A DNA stretch of 64,000 nt from CAWDZK01 sp963726615 (GTDB taxonomy: Bacteria > Actinomycetota > Actinomycetes > JACCUZ01): NCBI GenBank assembly GCA_963726615.1, contig CAVSCX010000006.1, forward strand, positions 248,001 to 312,000, read 5' to 3'. Below are positions 1-9,131 of this stretch, piece after piece (within the stretch, counting starts at the first letter, position 1; each line of letters begins with the position of its first letter). The notes under the pieces are model-generated. The model saw only the letters and a program-made list of their open reading frames with translations. It had not been told where the DNA came from and ran no database searches. The position numbers were made by a program, and so were the translations under genes.

Positions 1-882
1 GAGACCCTCCCGGACGGCGTGCTCGACGAGCTGCGCGGGCACGACGCCATCCTGCTGGGCGCCGTCGGCGACCCGAGCGTGCCCAGCGGGGTGCTGGAGC
101 GCGGTCTTCTGCTCCGGCTGCGGTTCGCCTTCGACCACCACGTGAACCTGCGGCCGGCCCGGCTCCACCCCGGCGTCGCGTCCCCGCTGGCCGGCGACCC
201 GGAGATCGACTTCGTCGTCGTGCGCGAGGGCACCGAGGGCCCTTACGTCGGCAACGGCGGCGCGGTGCGCGAGGGCACCGCGCACGAGATCGCCACCGAG
301 GTCAGCGTCAACACGGCGTACGGCGTCGAGCGGGTGGTGCGCGACGCCTTCCGCCGTGCCCAGGCCAGGCCGCGCCGGCACCTCACGCTGGTGCACAAGA
401 CCAACGTGCTGGTGTACGCCGGCGGCCTCTGGGCCCGCACGTTCGACCGGGTCGCGGCGGAGTTCCCGCAGGTGACGACCGACTACCTGCACGTCGATGC
501 AGCCTCCATCTTCCTGGTGACTCAGCCGCAGCGGTTCGACGTGATCGTCACCGACAACCTGTTCGGCGACATCGTCACCGACCTGGCCGCTGCCGTCACC
601 GGTGGCATCGGGCTCGCGGCCAGCGGGAACCTCGACGTCAGCGGCACCAACCCCTCGATGTTCGAGCCGGTGCACGGGTCGGCCCCGGACATCGCCGGCA
701 CCGGCACCGCCGACCCGACCGCGACGATCCTCTCGGTCTCGCTGCTGCTGGAGCAGGTCGGCCTGCCGGACGCCGCGGCCGCCGTGGACCGGGCGGTCGT
801 CGCAGACCTCGCCGAGCGTGGCGACGTCGCGCGGAGCACGAGTGCGGTCGGCGACGCCGTGCTGGCCAGGCTGCACGCCTGA
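1..882 (+). CDS. leuB: 3-isopropylmalate dehydrogenase (5'-truncated by window edge)
   Basis: This enzyme oxidatively decarboxylates 3-isopropylmalate with NAD+ in leucine biosynthesis (cytoplasm). The frame is open from base 1, so roughly the first 60 residues lie outside the window; the GTG at 19 is internal. Family signatures are clear: an LLRLRFAFD substrate-arginine segment near residue 37, a DNLFGDIVTDLAA metal/substrate motif, and near the C-terminus FEPVHGSAPDIAGTG followed by DPTATI. It is followed after 3 nt by a methyltransferase gene and then ilvE, so it probably heads or belongs to a branched-chain amino acid operon. Confidence 0.95.
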   Translation, partial: ETLPDGVLDELRGHDAILLGAVGDPSVPSGVLERGLLLRLRFAFDHHVNLRPARLHPGVASPLAGDPEIDFVVVREGTEGPYVGNGGAVREGTAHEIATEVSVNTAYGVERVVRDAFRRAQARPRRHLTLVHKTNVLVYAGGLWARTFDRVAAEFPQVTTDYLHVDAASIFLVTQPQRFDVIVTDNLFGDIVTDLAAAVTGGIGLAASGNLDVSGTNPSMFEPVHGSAPDIAGTGTADPTATILSVSLLLEQVGLPDAAAAVDRAVVADLAERGDVARSTSAVGDAVLARLHA

Positions 883-885
883 CCC

Positions 886-1581
886 GTGAGCTGGGACGAG
901 CGCTTCGCCGACAGGTACGACGAGTGGTCGGCCCACATGACCGCGGACGTGGCGTTCTACACCGGCCTGGCCCGGGCGGCGGACGGGCCTGTGGTGGAGC
1001 TCGCGGTGGGCAACGGACGCGTCGCGATCCCCGTCGCCCGAGCCACCGGCCGCACCGTGGTCGGAATCGACTCGTCCCCGGCGATGCTCGAGCTGGCCCG
1101 GGCCGGCGCGGCGGAGGAGCACGTGCAGCTCGACCTGCGTCTCGGGGACATGCGCGACCTCGCCCTGGACGAGCCCGCTGCCCTGGTCTACTGCCCGTTC
1201 CGCGCCCTGCTGCACCTGCCGACCTGGAGCGACCGGCGCCGGACCTTCGAGCGGGTCGCCGCCTCACTGCAACCGTCCGGGCGGTTCGCCTGGAACGCGT
1301 TCGTCTTCGACCACCGGGTCGCGTCACGCCTCGACGGCGTGCACCAGGCAGGGCCGGTGCCGCACACGGTCCGGTACGTGGTGGGGGACGACCGGATCGA
1401 CATCGTCCGCGACGACGGTGCGACAACCTCCCTGTGGTGGGCGACCAAGAACGAGTGGCTGGGCCTCCTCGATGTCGCCGGACTGGAGCTGGAAGCTCTC
1501 TACGGGGGCTTCGCGCACGAGCCGCTGACCGAAGGCAGCGGGGAGTACGTCTTCGTCGCCCGCCGGTCGGCTACCGTCTGA
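886..1581 (+). CDS. Class I SAM-dependent methyltransferase
   Basis: A 231-residue protein with a Rossmann methyltransferase fold. Motif I VVELAVGNGRVAIPVA (about residues 36-51) and the acidic loop GIDSSPAML (about 60-68) form the S-adenosylmethionine pocket, and a YCPFRALLHL strand resembles motif IV. The substrate cannot be told from sequence. The GTG start lies 3 nt after the leuB stop, and the stop is 2 nt before the ilvE ATG, so all three are likely co-transcribed. It is not an obvious member of leucine biosynthesis and may simply be carried in the operon. Confidence 0.85.
   Translation: MSWDERFADRYDEWSAHMTADVAFYTGLARAADGPVVELAVGNGRVAIPVARATGRTVVGIDSSPAMLELARAGAAEEHVQLDLRLGDMRDLALDEPAALVYCPFRALLHLPTWSDRRRTFERVAASLQPSGRFAWNAFVFDHRVASRLDGVHQAGPVPHTVRYVVGDDRIDIVRDDGATTSLWWATKNEWLGLLDVAGLELEALYGGFAHEPLTEGSGEYVFVARRSATV
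1572..1577 (+). promoter_or_regulatory. Candidate -10 box for a leaderless ilvE mRNA
   Basis: TACCGT sits 6 nt before the ilvE ATG, inside the end of the methyltransferase gene. A TANNNT box 6-7 nt before a start codon is the usual signature of leaderless transcription in actinobacteria. No Shine-Dalgarno sequence precedes the ATG. This would give ilvE an internal promoter within the leuB operon. Confidence 0.45.
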
Positions 1582-1583
1582 GG

Positions 1584-2672
1584 ATGAGCGATGTGACCAT
1601 CGACCTCGCCCCGTCGGCCTCGCCGCGCAGCGCAACCGAGCGCGCCGCGCTCCTGCAGGACCCCGGCTTCGGGCAGGTCTTCACCGACCACATGGTCACC
1701 GCCCGCTACTCGCCGGACCAGGGCTGGCACGACGCACGGCTGTCGGCGTACGCACCGCTGACCCTCGACCCCGCCACGTCGGTGCTGCACTACGGTCAGG
1801 CGATCTTCGAGGGCCTCAAGGCCTACCACCAGCCGGACGGCTCGGTGGCGCTGTTCCGCCCCGAGCAGAACGCCCGCCGGTTCCAGCGGTCGGCCCGCCG
1901 GCTCGCGATGGCCGAGGTGCCGGAGCAGCTGTTCCTCGACGCGGTGTCCGCGCTCGTCACCGCCGACCGCGACTGGGTGCCGACCCGGCCCGGCGAGGCC
2001 CTCTACCTGCGCCCGCTCGAGTTCGCCCTCGACCCGTTCCTCGGCGTCCGGCCCTCCCGCGAGTACCAGTTCCTGCTGTTCGGCTCGCCGGCCGGCGCCT
2101 ACTTCACCGGCGGGGTGCAGCCGGTCACCGTCTGGCTGTCCACGGAGTACACCCGGGCCGCACCGGGTGGCACCGGGGAAGCGAAGTGCGCGGGCAACTA
2201 CGCCGCCTCGCTGGTGGCACAGGCGCAGGCCGCGGAGCAGGGCTGCGACCAGGTCGTCTGGCTCGACGCGGTGGAGCACCGCTTCGTCGAGGAGATGGGC
2301 GGGATGAACCTGTACTTCGTGCACTCGGACGGGCGGCTCGTCACCCCGGCGCTGACCGGCACGCTCCTCCCGGGGGTCACCCGCGACTCGATCCTCCAGC
2401 TCGGCGCGGACATGGGACTCGTCGTGGAGGAGCGGCGGATCTCCACCGAGGAGTGGGAGACCGGTTGCGCCGACGGCTCGATCACCGAGACGTTCGCGTG
2501 CGGCACTGCCGCCGTCGTCACCCCGGTGGGCCGGGTCAAGCACGCCGGCGGAGCGTTCGACGTGGCCGACGCCCAGCCCGGCGCCGTGACCATGAAGGTG
2601 CGCGAGGCCCTGCTCGGCATCCAGCAGGGGACCGCATCGGACCCGCACGGCTGGATGCGCAGAATCGCCTGA
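1584..2672 (+). CDS. ilvE: Branched-chain amino acid aminotransferase
   Basis: A PLP-dependent fold-type IV transaminase that exchanges amino groups between glutamate and the 2-keto acids of Leu, Ile and Val. The 362-residue length fits the long actinobacterial IlvE type. Visible motifs are YGQAIFEGLKAY (substrate entrance, about 65-76), the PLP lysine in GEAKCAGNYAAS (about Lys201), and the C-terminal ETFACGTAAVVTPVG. The open frame extends far upstream, but the ATG at 1584 matches the family N-terminus and has a -10 box 6 nt before it. Neighbours leuB and cimA place it in branched-chain amino acid synthesis. Confidence 0.95.
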   Translation: MSDVTIDLAPSASPRSATERAALLQDPGFGQVFTDHMVTARYSPDQGWHDARLSAYAPLTLDPATSVLHYGQAIFEGLKAYHQPDGSVALFRPEQNARRFQRSARRLAMAEVPEQLFLDAVSALVTADRDWVPTRPGEALYLRPLEFALDPFLGVRPSREYQFLLFGSPAGAYFTGGVQPVTVWLSTEYTRAAPGGTGEAKCAGNYAASLVAQAQAAEQGCDQVVWLDAVEHRFVEEMGGMNLYFVHSDGRLVTPALTGTLLPGVTRDSILQLGADMGLVVEERRISTEEWETGCADGSITETFACGTAAVVTPVGRVKHAGGAFDVADAQPGAVTMKVREALLGIQQGTASDPHGWMRRIA

Positions 2673-2811
2673 CAGGGCCGTCACCTGGGCTTTCGTCGCC
2701 AACTCGCCCCGGAATTTGCCAGGTCCGGCCGCGGCGGGGAGGGTGGAGGTGCTTCGCCCCCGTACCCGACCAGGCGCCTCCCCGGGCGCCGCCGAGAGGA
2801 CGACACCGGCC

Positions 2812-3213
2812 ATGACCACGCCCGCGAACAGCTCGACCCCCGGTCAGCAGACCGAGGCCGTCATCGCCGCCGGGATGGCGGCCGGTGACACCGACGCCGT
2901 CATGCGCGCCGTTGCCTCTGCCGAGGTCGTCGTCCCACAGACCGCCACGCCCGAGGACGGCGGCGTGCCCGACGGGTCGATCTCGCTGCCCGTCATCGAG
3001 CAGGACGGCACGTCCTACGTGCCCGTCTTCACCTCGCAGTCCACCATGGCCAGTGCAGCGCCCGACATCGAGGACGCGGTCTCGATCAACGCCGCCGAGC
3101 TCGCCGCGAGCTGGCCGGCCGACGACCTCTGGCTGGCGGTCAACCCGGGCACCGACGACGGCCTCACCCTGCCGCCGGACGCCGTCCGCTCGCTGCCGTC
3201 CTACACCGGCTGA
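2812..3213 (+). CDS. SseB-domain protein
   Basis: A 133-residue protein resembling the SseB N-terminal domain family: a short helical start, then SLPVIEQDGTSYVPVFTSQ (about residues 60-78), then DDLWLAVNPGTDDGLTLPPD (about 104-123). In actinobacteria this domain appears in small proteins of unknown role, many unrelated to type III secretion. The ATG at 2812 is preferred; upstream in-frame codons are Arg/Pro/Gly-rich and look non-coding. A strong hairpin follows 12 nt after the stop. Its position between ilvE and cimA is no proof of a metabolic role. Confidence 0.75.
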   Translation: MTTPANSSTPGQQTEAVIAAGMAAGDTDAVMRAVASAEVVVPQTATPEDGGVPDGSISLPVIEQDGTSYVPVFTSQSTMASAAPDIEDAVSINAAELAASWPADDLWLAVNPGTDDGLTLPPDAVRSLPSYTG

Positions 3214-3224
3214 CGCCCGTTCGA

Positions 3225-3276
3225 CGTGATCATGGAGGTTCCCCCCGCTCCGGCGGGAGGAACCTTCATGATCATG
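3225..3276. repeat. Long near-perfect hairpin after the SseB-domain gene
   Basis: Two arms of about 24 nt (3225-3248 and 3253-3276) pair with only a C-A mismatch and two G-U wobbles around a 4-nt loop TCCG; the outer arms contain TGATCATG. No T-run follows in either direction, so it is not a classical intrinsic terminator. It could still stop or stabilise transcripts, or be a REP-like palindrome. Confidence 0.7.
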
Positions 3277-3350
3277 ACCTGTCTGACGATGGCCGGATGC
3301 TGAGACGGCGGTTCCGCCGGTCGAGCCACCTCGGGCACTCTGGACCGGTC

Positions 3351-3380
3351 ATGCGTACCACTCTCGGCATTACCAGCTGA
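3351..3380 (+). CDS. Putative leader peptide of cimA
   Basis: A nine-codon ORF encoding MRTTLGITS ends 48 nt before a terminator hairpin and 94 nt before cimA. It carries three Thr, one Leu and one Ile codon. The Ile codon ATT and Thr codon ACT are rare in this GC-rich sequence, which would make ribosome progress sensitive to charging of those tRNAs. No strong Shine-Dalgarno sequence is seen. The peptide is inferred from position and context; it is too short for statistical support. Confidence 0.5.
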   Translation: MRTTLGITS

Positions 3381-3428
3381 GCGCGCCCGCCGGCGTCGCG
3401 GCCTCCTCGCCGCCCCGGCCGACGCGCA

Positions 3429-3460
3429 GACCTCCCGCGACCGCGGGGGGTCTTTTTGTT
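3429..3460 (+). terminator. Intrinsic terminator in the cimA leader (attenuator)
   Basis: A 10-bp stem (3429-3438 with 3443-3452, one G-U pair) and 4-nt loop is followed at once by TTTTTGTT. T-runs are very rare here, so this is a convincing rho-independent terminator. It lies only 14 nt before the cimA ATG, with the AGGAGA ribosome site (3465-3470) between. GTCGCGG at 3395-3401 can pair with CCGCGAC at 3435-3441 in the 5' arm, offering an antiterminator. Together with the leader ORF this forms a plausible attenuator. Confidence 0.7.
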
Positions 3461-3474
3461 TGGCAGGAGACCTG

Positions 3475-5109
3475 ATGAGCAGCACCCCGGCCGGCGTCGC
3501 GAGCCCGGCCGTCGACGACGGCTTCCACGTCTACGACACGACCCTGCGTGACGGCGCCCAGCAGGAGGGCCTGGCGTTCTCGGTGGAGGACAAGCTGGCC
3601 GTCGCGGCGCACCTGGACGAGCTCGGCGTGGGGTTCATCGAGGGGGGCTGGCCCGGCGCCAACCCCAAGGACACGGAGTTCTTCCGGCGGGCTGCGACCC
3701 AGCTCGACCTGAAGCATGCGCAGCTCGCCGCGTTCGGCGCGACCCGCCGACCCGGTGCGAAGGCCGCCGACGACCCCCAGGTGGCCGCCCTGCGTGACTC
3801 CGGAGCCGGAGTGGTGACGCTCGTGGCCAAGAGCCACGTCCGGCACGTCGAGATGGCGCTGCGGACCACCCTCGAGGAGAACCTCGCGATGGTTCGGGAC
3901 TCGGTGGCCCACCTGCGTGGCGAGGGCCGGCGGGTGTTCCTCGACGCGGAGCACTTCTTCGACGGCTACGCAGCCGACCCGGCGTATGCCCTGGAGGTTC
4001 TGCGCGTCGCGACCGAGGCGGGCGCCGACGTGGCGGTGCTCTGCGACACCAACGGCGGCCGGCTGCCGGACGAGGTGGCCGACGTCGTGCACGCCGTGCG
4101 CGCGGCCACCAGTGCGCGACTCGGCATCCACTGCCACAACGACGCCGGGTGCGCTGTGGCCAACTCGCTGGCCGCAGTGGACGCCGGTGCCACGCACGTG
4201 CAAGGCACGCTGAACGGGTACGGCGAGCGGACCGGCAACGCCGACATCCTCACGGTCGTAGCCAACCTCGAGCTCAAGCGGGACCGCCAGGTGCTGCCCG
4301 AGGGCCGGTTGCGCGAGGCCACCCGCGTGACCCACGCCGTCTCCGAGCTGGCCAACGTGCCGCCGTACAGCCGGCAGCCGTACGTCGGTGCGTCCGCGTT
4401 CGCGCACAAGGCCGGCCTCCACGCCAGCGCTGTCCGGGTCGACCCGATGCTCTACCAGCACGAGCGGCCCGAGTCCGTCGGCAACGACATGCGGATGCTC
4501 GTGTCCGACATGGCCGGCCGGGCGAGCATCGAGCTCAAGGGGCGCGAGCTCGGGTACGACCTGTCCGGCAACGGTGAGCTGCTGGCGCGGGTGACGGCCC
4601 AGGTCAAGGACCTGGAGGCCAAGGGCTACACCTTCGAAGCCGCCGACGCCTCCTTCGAGCTGCTGTTGCGCGCCGCGGTCGAGGGCGCCCCGCCCGACCT
4701 GTTCCGGGTCGAGTCGTGGCGGGTGATCGTCGACGCGCACACCGACGCCCACACCGAAGGCAGCTCGGCGACGGCCGAGGCGACAGTGAAGGTGTGGGCC
4801 GGCGGCGAGCGGGTGGTCGCGGTCGGGGAGGGGAACGGCCCGGTGAACGCGCTGGACCACGCCCTCCGGTCAGCACTCGCCCCGGCCTACCCCGAGCTCG
4901 CCAAGCTGGAGCTGATCGACTACCGGGTGCGCATCGTGGACGCTGCGCACGGCACCGACGCAGTCACCCGCGTCCTCGTCGAGACCAGCGACGGCGAGAC
5001 GTCCTGGGAGACCGTCGGGGTCCACGCCAACATCATCGAGGCTTCGTGGGAGGCGCTGCTCGACGCGGTCACCTACGGCCTGCTGCGGCACCGTGGAACG
5101 GTGGCCTGA
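3475..5109 (+). CDS. cimA: Citramalate synthase
   Basis: A 544-residue DRE-TIM metallolyase condensing acetyl-CoA with pyruvate to (R)-citramalate, the threonine-independent entry to isoleucine. Signatures: YDTTLRDGAQQEGLAFS (about residues 17-33), GFIEGGWPGANPKD, and HCHNDAGCAVANSLA with GTLNGYGERTGNAD (about 222-260). The C-terminal 150 residues are the LeuA-type allosteric dimer domain, with a variable region about 400-440. Length and the GWPGANPKD segment favour citramalate synthase over isopropylmalate synthase. The ATG at 3475 follows an AGGAGA site by 4 nt. A terminator directly upstream suggests attenuation. Confidence 0.92.
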   Translation: MSSTPAGVASPAVDDGFHVYDTTLRDGAQQEGLAFSVEDKLAVAAHLDELGVGFIEGGWPGANPKDTEFFRRAATQLDLKHAQLAAFGATRRPGAKAADDPQVAALRDSGAGVVTLVAKSHVRHVEMALRTTLEENLAMVRDSVAHLRGEGRRVFLDAEHFFDGYAADPAYALEVLRVATEAGADVAVLCDTNGGRLPDEVADVVHAVRAATSARLGIHCHNDAGCAVANSLAAVDAGATHVQGTLNGYGERTGNADILTVVANLELKRDRQVLPEGRLREATRVTHAVSELANVPPYSRQPYVGASAFAHKAGLHASAVRVDPMLYQHERPESVGNDMRMLVSDMAGRASIELKGRELGYDLSGNGELLARVTAQVKDLEAKGYTFEAADASFELLLRAAVEGAPPDLFRVESWRVIVDAHTDAHTEGSSATAEATVKVWAGGERVVAVGEGNGPVNALDHALRSALAPAYPELAKLELIDYRVRIVDAAHGTDAVTRVLVETSDGETSWETVGVHANIIEASWEALLDAVTYGLLRHRGTVA

Positions 5110-5124
5110 CCGGACCCACCCGCC

Positions 5125-5130
5125 TACGCT
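5125..5130 (+). promoter_or_regulatory. Candidate leaderless -10 box of the cyclase/ATPase gene
   Basis: TACGCT lies exactly 7 nt before the ATG at 5138, and no ribosome-binding sequence precedes that ATG. The arrangement matches the leaderless promoters seen before several other genes in this window. Confidence 0.45.
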
Positions 5131-5137
5131 GCCGCAC

Positions 5138-8100
5138 ATGGCCGGCGGGGCGGTGACCTGCGACCGCTGCAGCGCGCCGGTCGTCGGTTCCCCGAAGTTC
5201 TGCGGTGAGTGCGGTGCGGCCCTCGGCGCGCGGCCGCCCACGACCGAGCTGCGCAAGACCGTCACGACCCTGTTCTGCGACGTGCGGGCTCGACCGAGCT
5301 GAGCGGGCGGACTGGACCCGGAGGCGCTGCGCGGCGTCATGGAGCGGTACTTCGCCGTGGTGAGCCGAGGTCTTGGGCCGGCACGGCGGCACGGTGGAGA
5401 AGTTCGTCGGGGACGCCGTCCTCGCCGTCTTCGGGGTCGCCCGTCGGCGCACGAGGACGATGCCCTGCGCGCGTGCCGCGCCGCGATCGAGATCGTCGCG
5501 AGTGCTGAGGTACCGGTGCGTGTCGGCGTCGAGAGCGGAGAGGTACTCGTCGCTGACGTGGCCCGAGGAAGCACCTTCGCATCGGGTCCCGCGGTGAACA
5601 TGGCCGCGAGGCTCCAAGGCGTGGCACGTCCAGGCGAGGCGTTGATCGGACCGGCCTGCCATCGGCTTGTTCGCGACCGGGTGGCCGTGGACGACCGACC
5701 CGGGCTGAGCCTCAAGGGGATCGGCGCGCCGGTCCATGCCGCGCGTCTGCTTGCGGTCGAGGACGTCACGGTCCCGAGGGCGGTCGGATCGGTTCCGCTC
5801 GTCGGCCGGACCCGGGAGCTCGACCTGCTGAGACAAGCCTTCCGTCGGGCAACGGTTGACCGGACATGCCAGCTGGCCACCGTCCTCGGGGGAGCGGGGA
5901 TGGGGAAGAGCCGGGTGACCTCTGAGTTCGTCGCAGATCTCGGTGACTCAGCCTCGGTCCTGCGCGGGCGCTGCCTGCCGTACGGGGAGGGGGTGACCTA
6001 CTGGCCGCTGGTCGAGGCTGTTCGACAGGCAGCCGGCCTCAGCGGTGCCGAACCCCAGGAGCGTGCGCTCGCGAGCGTGCGGGCCCTGCTCGGCGGGGCG
6101 CCCGACGCGCACGAAGTGGTCAGCAAGCTCTCGTCAGCCGCCGGGCTTGGCGGCACCCCAGCAAGCCAGGAGGACACGGCCTGGGCGGTGCGGCGGCTGC
6201 TGACGGAGATGGCCCGGAGTCGGCCGGTGGTTCTCGTTGTCGAGGACCTGCACTGGGCCGAGCCCGGGCTGATCGCGCTGCTCGACGACGTGTGCTCGTG
6301 GCTACGCAACGCGGCCGTCCTGGTGTTCGTCAATGCTCGCTTGGAGTTCCTCGATGCGAGCCCCGGTTGGGGCGCGGGACGGGCCAACGGTGTCACGGCG
6401 TCGCTCGAACCGCTCGCCGACAGCGAAATCGGGACCATGGCCGAACAGGTCCTCGGCGGTCCGATGGCGGACCGGGTCTTGTCCAGGCTTCTCGAGCTCG
6501 CCGGAGGTAACCCGCTGTACGTCGAGCAGCTGCTGGCGATGCTCGTCGACGACGGACTGCTCCGGCGATCCGGCGTGACGTGGGAGTTCTCGGGAGGTAG
6601 CGCGGGGCTCGACGTGCCCGAGTCGATCTCTGCGCTGATCGCTGCCCGTCTGGACCGGTTGCCGGGCGACGAACGAGCGGTGCTCGGGGTCGCGGCCGTA
6701 ATCGGTCAGGTCTTCTACCGGGAAGCGGTCGCAGAGCTGGCCGGTGTCGACAGCGTCGGCAGGTCGCTGACCGCCCTGGCGCGCAAGCGCCTGGTCCAGC
6801 CCTGCGAGTCTGACATGGCCGGGCAGGAGGCGATCCGGTTCTGCCACGTGCTCGTCCGCGACTCCGCTTACGCCACGTTGCCCAAAACGGTCCGCGCCGA
6901 CCTGCACAAGCGGTGCGCGCGCTGGCTGGAGCGGGCCGGAGGCGGCGAGGCCTACGACGGTTTCGTCGGTGGCCATCTGGAGGCGGCCTATCTCGCCCGT
7001 GCCGACCTGGGGGAGCCGGACGCCCAGACAGTCGCTCTCGGTGCGGAGGCTGCCGGCCGGCTGGCCTCGGCTGCGCGATCGATCGCCTTCGCCGATGACG
7101 ACGGTGCGAGGGCCTTGCTGGAGAGAGCCGATCGACTGCTGGTCGAGGAGGATCCGCTGCGCTGGCAGATCCGCCTCGACCTTGCTCTTCTCAGTGTCAA
7201 CGACGGCACCAGGCTGGCCGAGTCGCGCCGGTTGGCCGGGTCGGTGCTGGACGCTGTCCGGAGCATGCACGGGGCGCCGAGGTGGGCGACCATGGCAAGG
7301 ATCATCATCGCGCATACCCGGCAGGAGACCGACCCCGAGGGCGCCACCGAGATCCTGCGGGACGTGGCGGAGCGGGCACTCCACGACTTCCCCGTCGACG
7401 AAGAGATATGTCTCGTGGCGCGCGAAGCCCTGAGCGACGTCGCCGCGATGCGAGGCGACTCGTCCGCCTCGGTCGCGGAGATGCGTGCTGCCGCGGGCCA
7501 CGCCCGACGCGCGGGGCGGGCAATCCGGGCCGAGATGCTCGAGCTGGGAGGGACGTTCCTCATGGTGGACGGCTCGGTGCCCCTCGACGAGTGCATGGTC
7601 GCGGCGCTAAGGCGTTGGCGGGAGTCAACGGCGCGGATCGACCAGGCCGTCGGTGCGGCGCACGCCGGCGCTGTCGCAGCGATGATCGGGGACAGTGCCG
7701 TCGAGAGCGAGGCGTTTGCCTTCGCCGCCGGGCTGGCCGACGAGCTGAAGTCCACGTTCCCGTTCTTCCTGCTCATCTCACGTTTCTACGCCGACGCTGC
7801 GTTGGGCCGATGGTCGTCGGCCGCACGTGCAGCGGAAGCCTCGATGATCCAGCTGAGCCGGCAGGGGCATACGTCCCGGGTGTCCACCCAAGCGGCCCTC
7901 CTCGCCCTGCTGCGGTTGCACCTCGGGGATATCGCCGCTGCCCGGACGGCTCTCGCACTGGCCCTACAGAGCACCTCGTCGGACGATGTCGTGACCCTTG
8001 CCCTCTCTGCCGCTGCGCAAGCCTGGCTCGACGCCGAGGCCGGCGACGCAGAGGTTGCGCGCAGCGCCATCGAGCGTGCCTGCGCCTGCCCGGACCAGCT

Positions 8101-8305
8101 ACTTCTCGACCGTGCCTTGATACATCTTTCCTGCGCTGAGGTCGAAGAACTCCTCGACGACCCTTCCGCTGCGGCGGCGCATCGCCGGAGGGCACTAGAC
8201 CTGTACCGCATGAAGGGGGCGACGGCGGCAGCGGCCCGCCTGGAGAACCTTGCGGCCCACCAACACCAGATGGGCAGCATGGGGCGATCTCTCCCCCCTG
8301 AGTAG
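5138..8305 (+). pseudogene. Adenylate/guanylate cyclase-AAA ATPase protein, frameshifted in the cyclase domain
   Basis: It begins with a zinc ribbon (two CxxC pairs within 25 residues), then a class III nucleotide cyclase domain, a large ATPase with Walker A LGGAGMGKS and Walker B VVLVVEDLHWAE, and a TPR-like helical tail. No HTH domain is seen. Four indels near 5285, 5312, 5369 and 5440 break the frame within about 160 nt and cancel each other. They separate the two metal-binding segments (FCDV...GSTEL and KFVGDAVLAVFG) into different frames. The remaining 2.85 kb is intact as one open frame. As read, it cannot make an active cyclase; sequence error is the alternative to real decay. Its base composition is slightly less GC-rich than the neighbours. 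Confidence 0.8.
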
Positions 8306-8322
8306 GCGGCTCTCGCCACAAG

Positions 8323-8328
8323 TAACCT
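8323..8328 (+). promoter_or_regulatory. Candidate leaderless -10 box for the FAA-hydrolase/gltX operon
   Basis: TAACCT is 7 nt before the GTG at 8336, the first codon of the fumarylacetoacetase-family gene. It fits the recurring TANNNT-N7-start pattern of this window and probably also drives gltX. Confidence 0.5.
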
Positions 8329-8335
8329 CGCCCGT

Positions 8336-9131
8336 GTGCGCATCGCGAGGTTCACCACAGGAGACGGGGCGGCGTTCGGCGTCGTCGAGGGCGAGAGCAG
8401 CGGCGGCGACGCGCCGACCATCCGGCGGATCGACGGGCACCCCTTCGCGCCCTTCCAGGTCACGGGCGACGCGATCCCGCTCGAGGGACGTGCGGCTGCT
8501 CGCCCCGGTGCTGCCCAGCAAGGTCGTGGCGGTCGGCCGCAACTACGCCGACCACGCCAGGGAGATGGGCGGGACGGCCGACCCGTCGTCCGAGCCGCCG
8601 GTGGTGTTCCTCAAGCCGTCGACCTCGGTGATCGGTCCCAACGAGGCCGTGCAGTACCCCGTGGGCGTGTCCGAGGAGGTCTCTTACGAGGGTGAGCTCG
8701 CCGTCGTGATCGCCCGGCTGTGCCGTGAGGTTCCCGCCGAGCGGGTGCGCGACGTCGTGCTCGGGTTCACCTGTGCCAACGACGTGACCGCCCGCGACCT
8801 CCAACGAACCGAGCAGCAGTGGGGGCGGGCCAAGGGCTTCGACACCTTCTGCCCGCTCGGCCCCTGGGTCACCACCGATGTCGACCCGTCCGACCTCGCG
8901 ATCACGACGACAGTCAACGGCGAGCTCAAGCAGTCCGGCCGCACGGCCCAGATGGTACGAGGCGTCGACGAGCTCGTCTCGCACATCAGCATGGCGATGA
9001 CACTGCTGCCCGGTGACGTCGTCCTCACCGGTACACCGGCCGGCGTCGGGCCGCTGGCTGTCGGCGACGAGGTGTCCGTGAGCATCGAGCAGGTCGGCAC
9101 CCTGAGCAACCGGGTGGTGGCCCGTGGCTGA
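8336..9131 (+). pseudogene. Fumarylacetoacetate hydrolase family protein, one frameshift
   Basis: The N-terminal 50 codons (MRIARFTTGDGAAFGVVEG) match the usual start of this family. Near 8486 one base appears missing, and the reading continues in another frame as VRLLAPVLPSKVVAVGRNYADHAREM to the stop at 9131. The main domain has the metal-binding EVSYEGELAVVIA and the catalytic/substrate segment GFTCANDVTARDLQ, as well as LLPGDVVLTGTPAGVG near the end. Members cleave or decarboxylate 2-oxo-diacid substrates; the substrate here is unknown. The stop overlaps the gltX start by 8 nt. A single-base error is as likely as a real mutation because the rest is fully conserved. Confidence 0.8.

Noticed and set aside
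3351..3380. Leader ORF as part of a longer unannotated gene
   Set aside because: The frame stops after nine codons and no in-frame continuation exists; the position before a terminator fits a leader peptide better.
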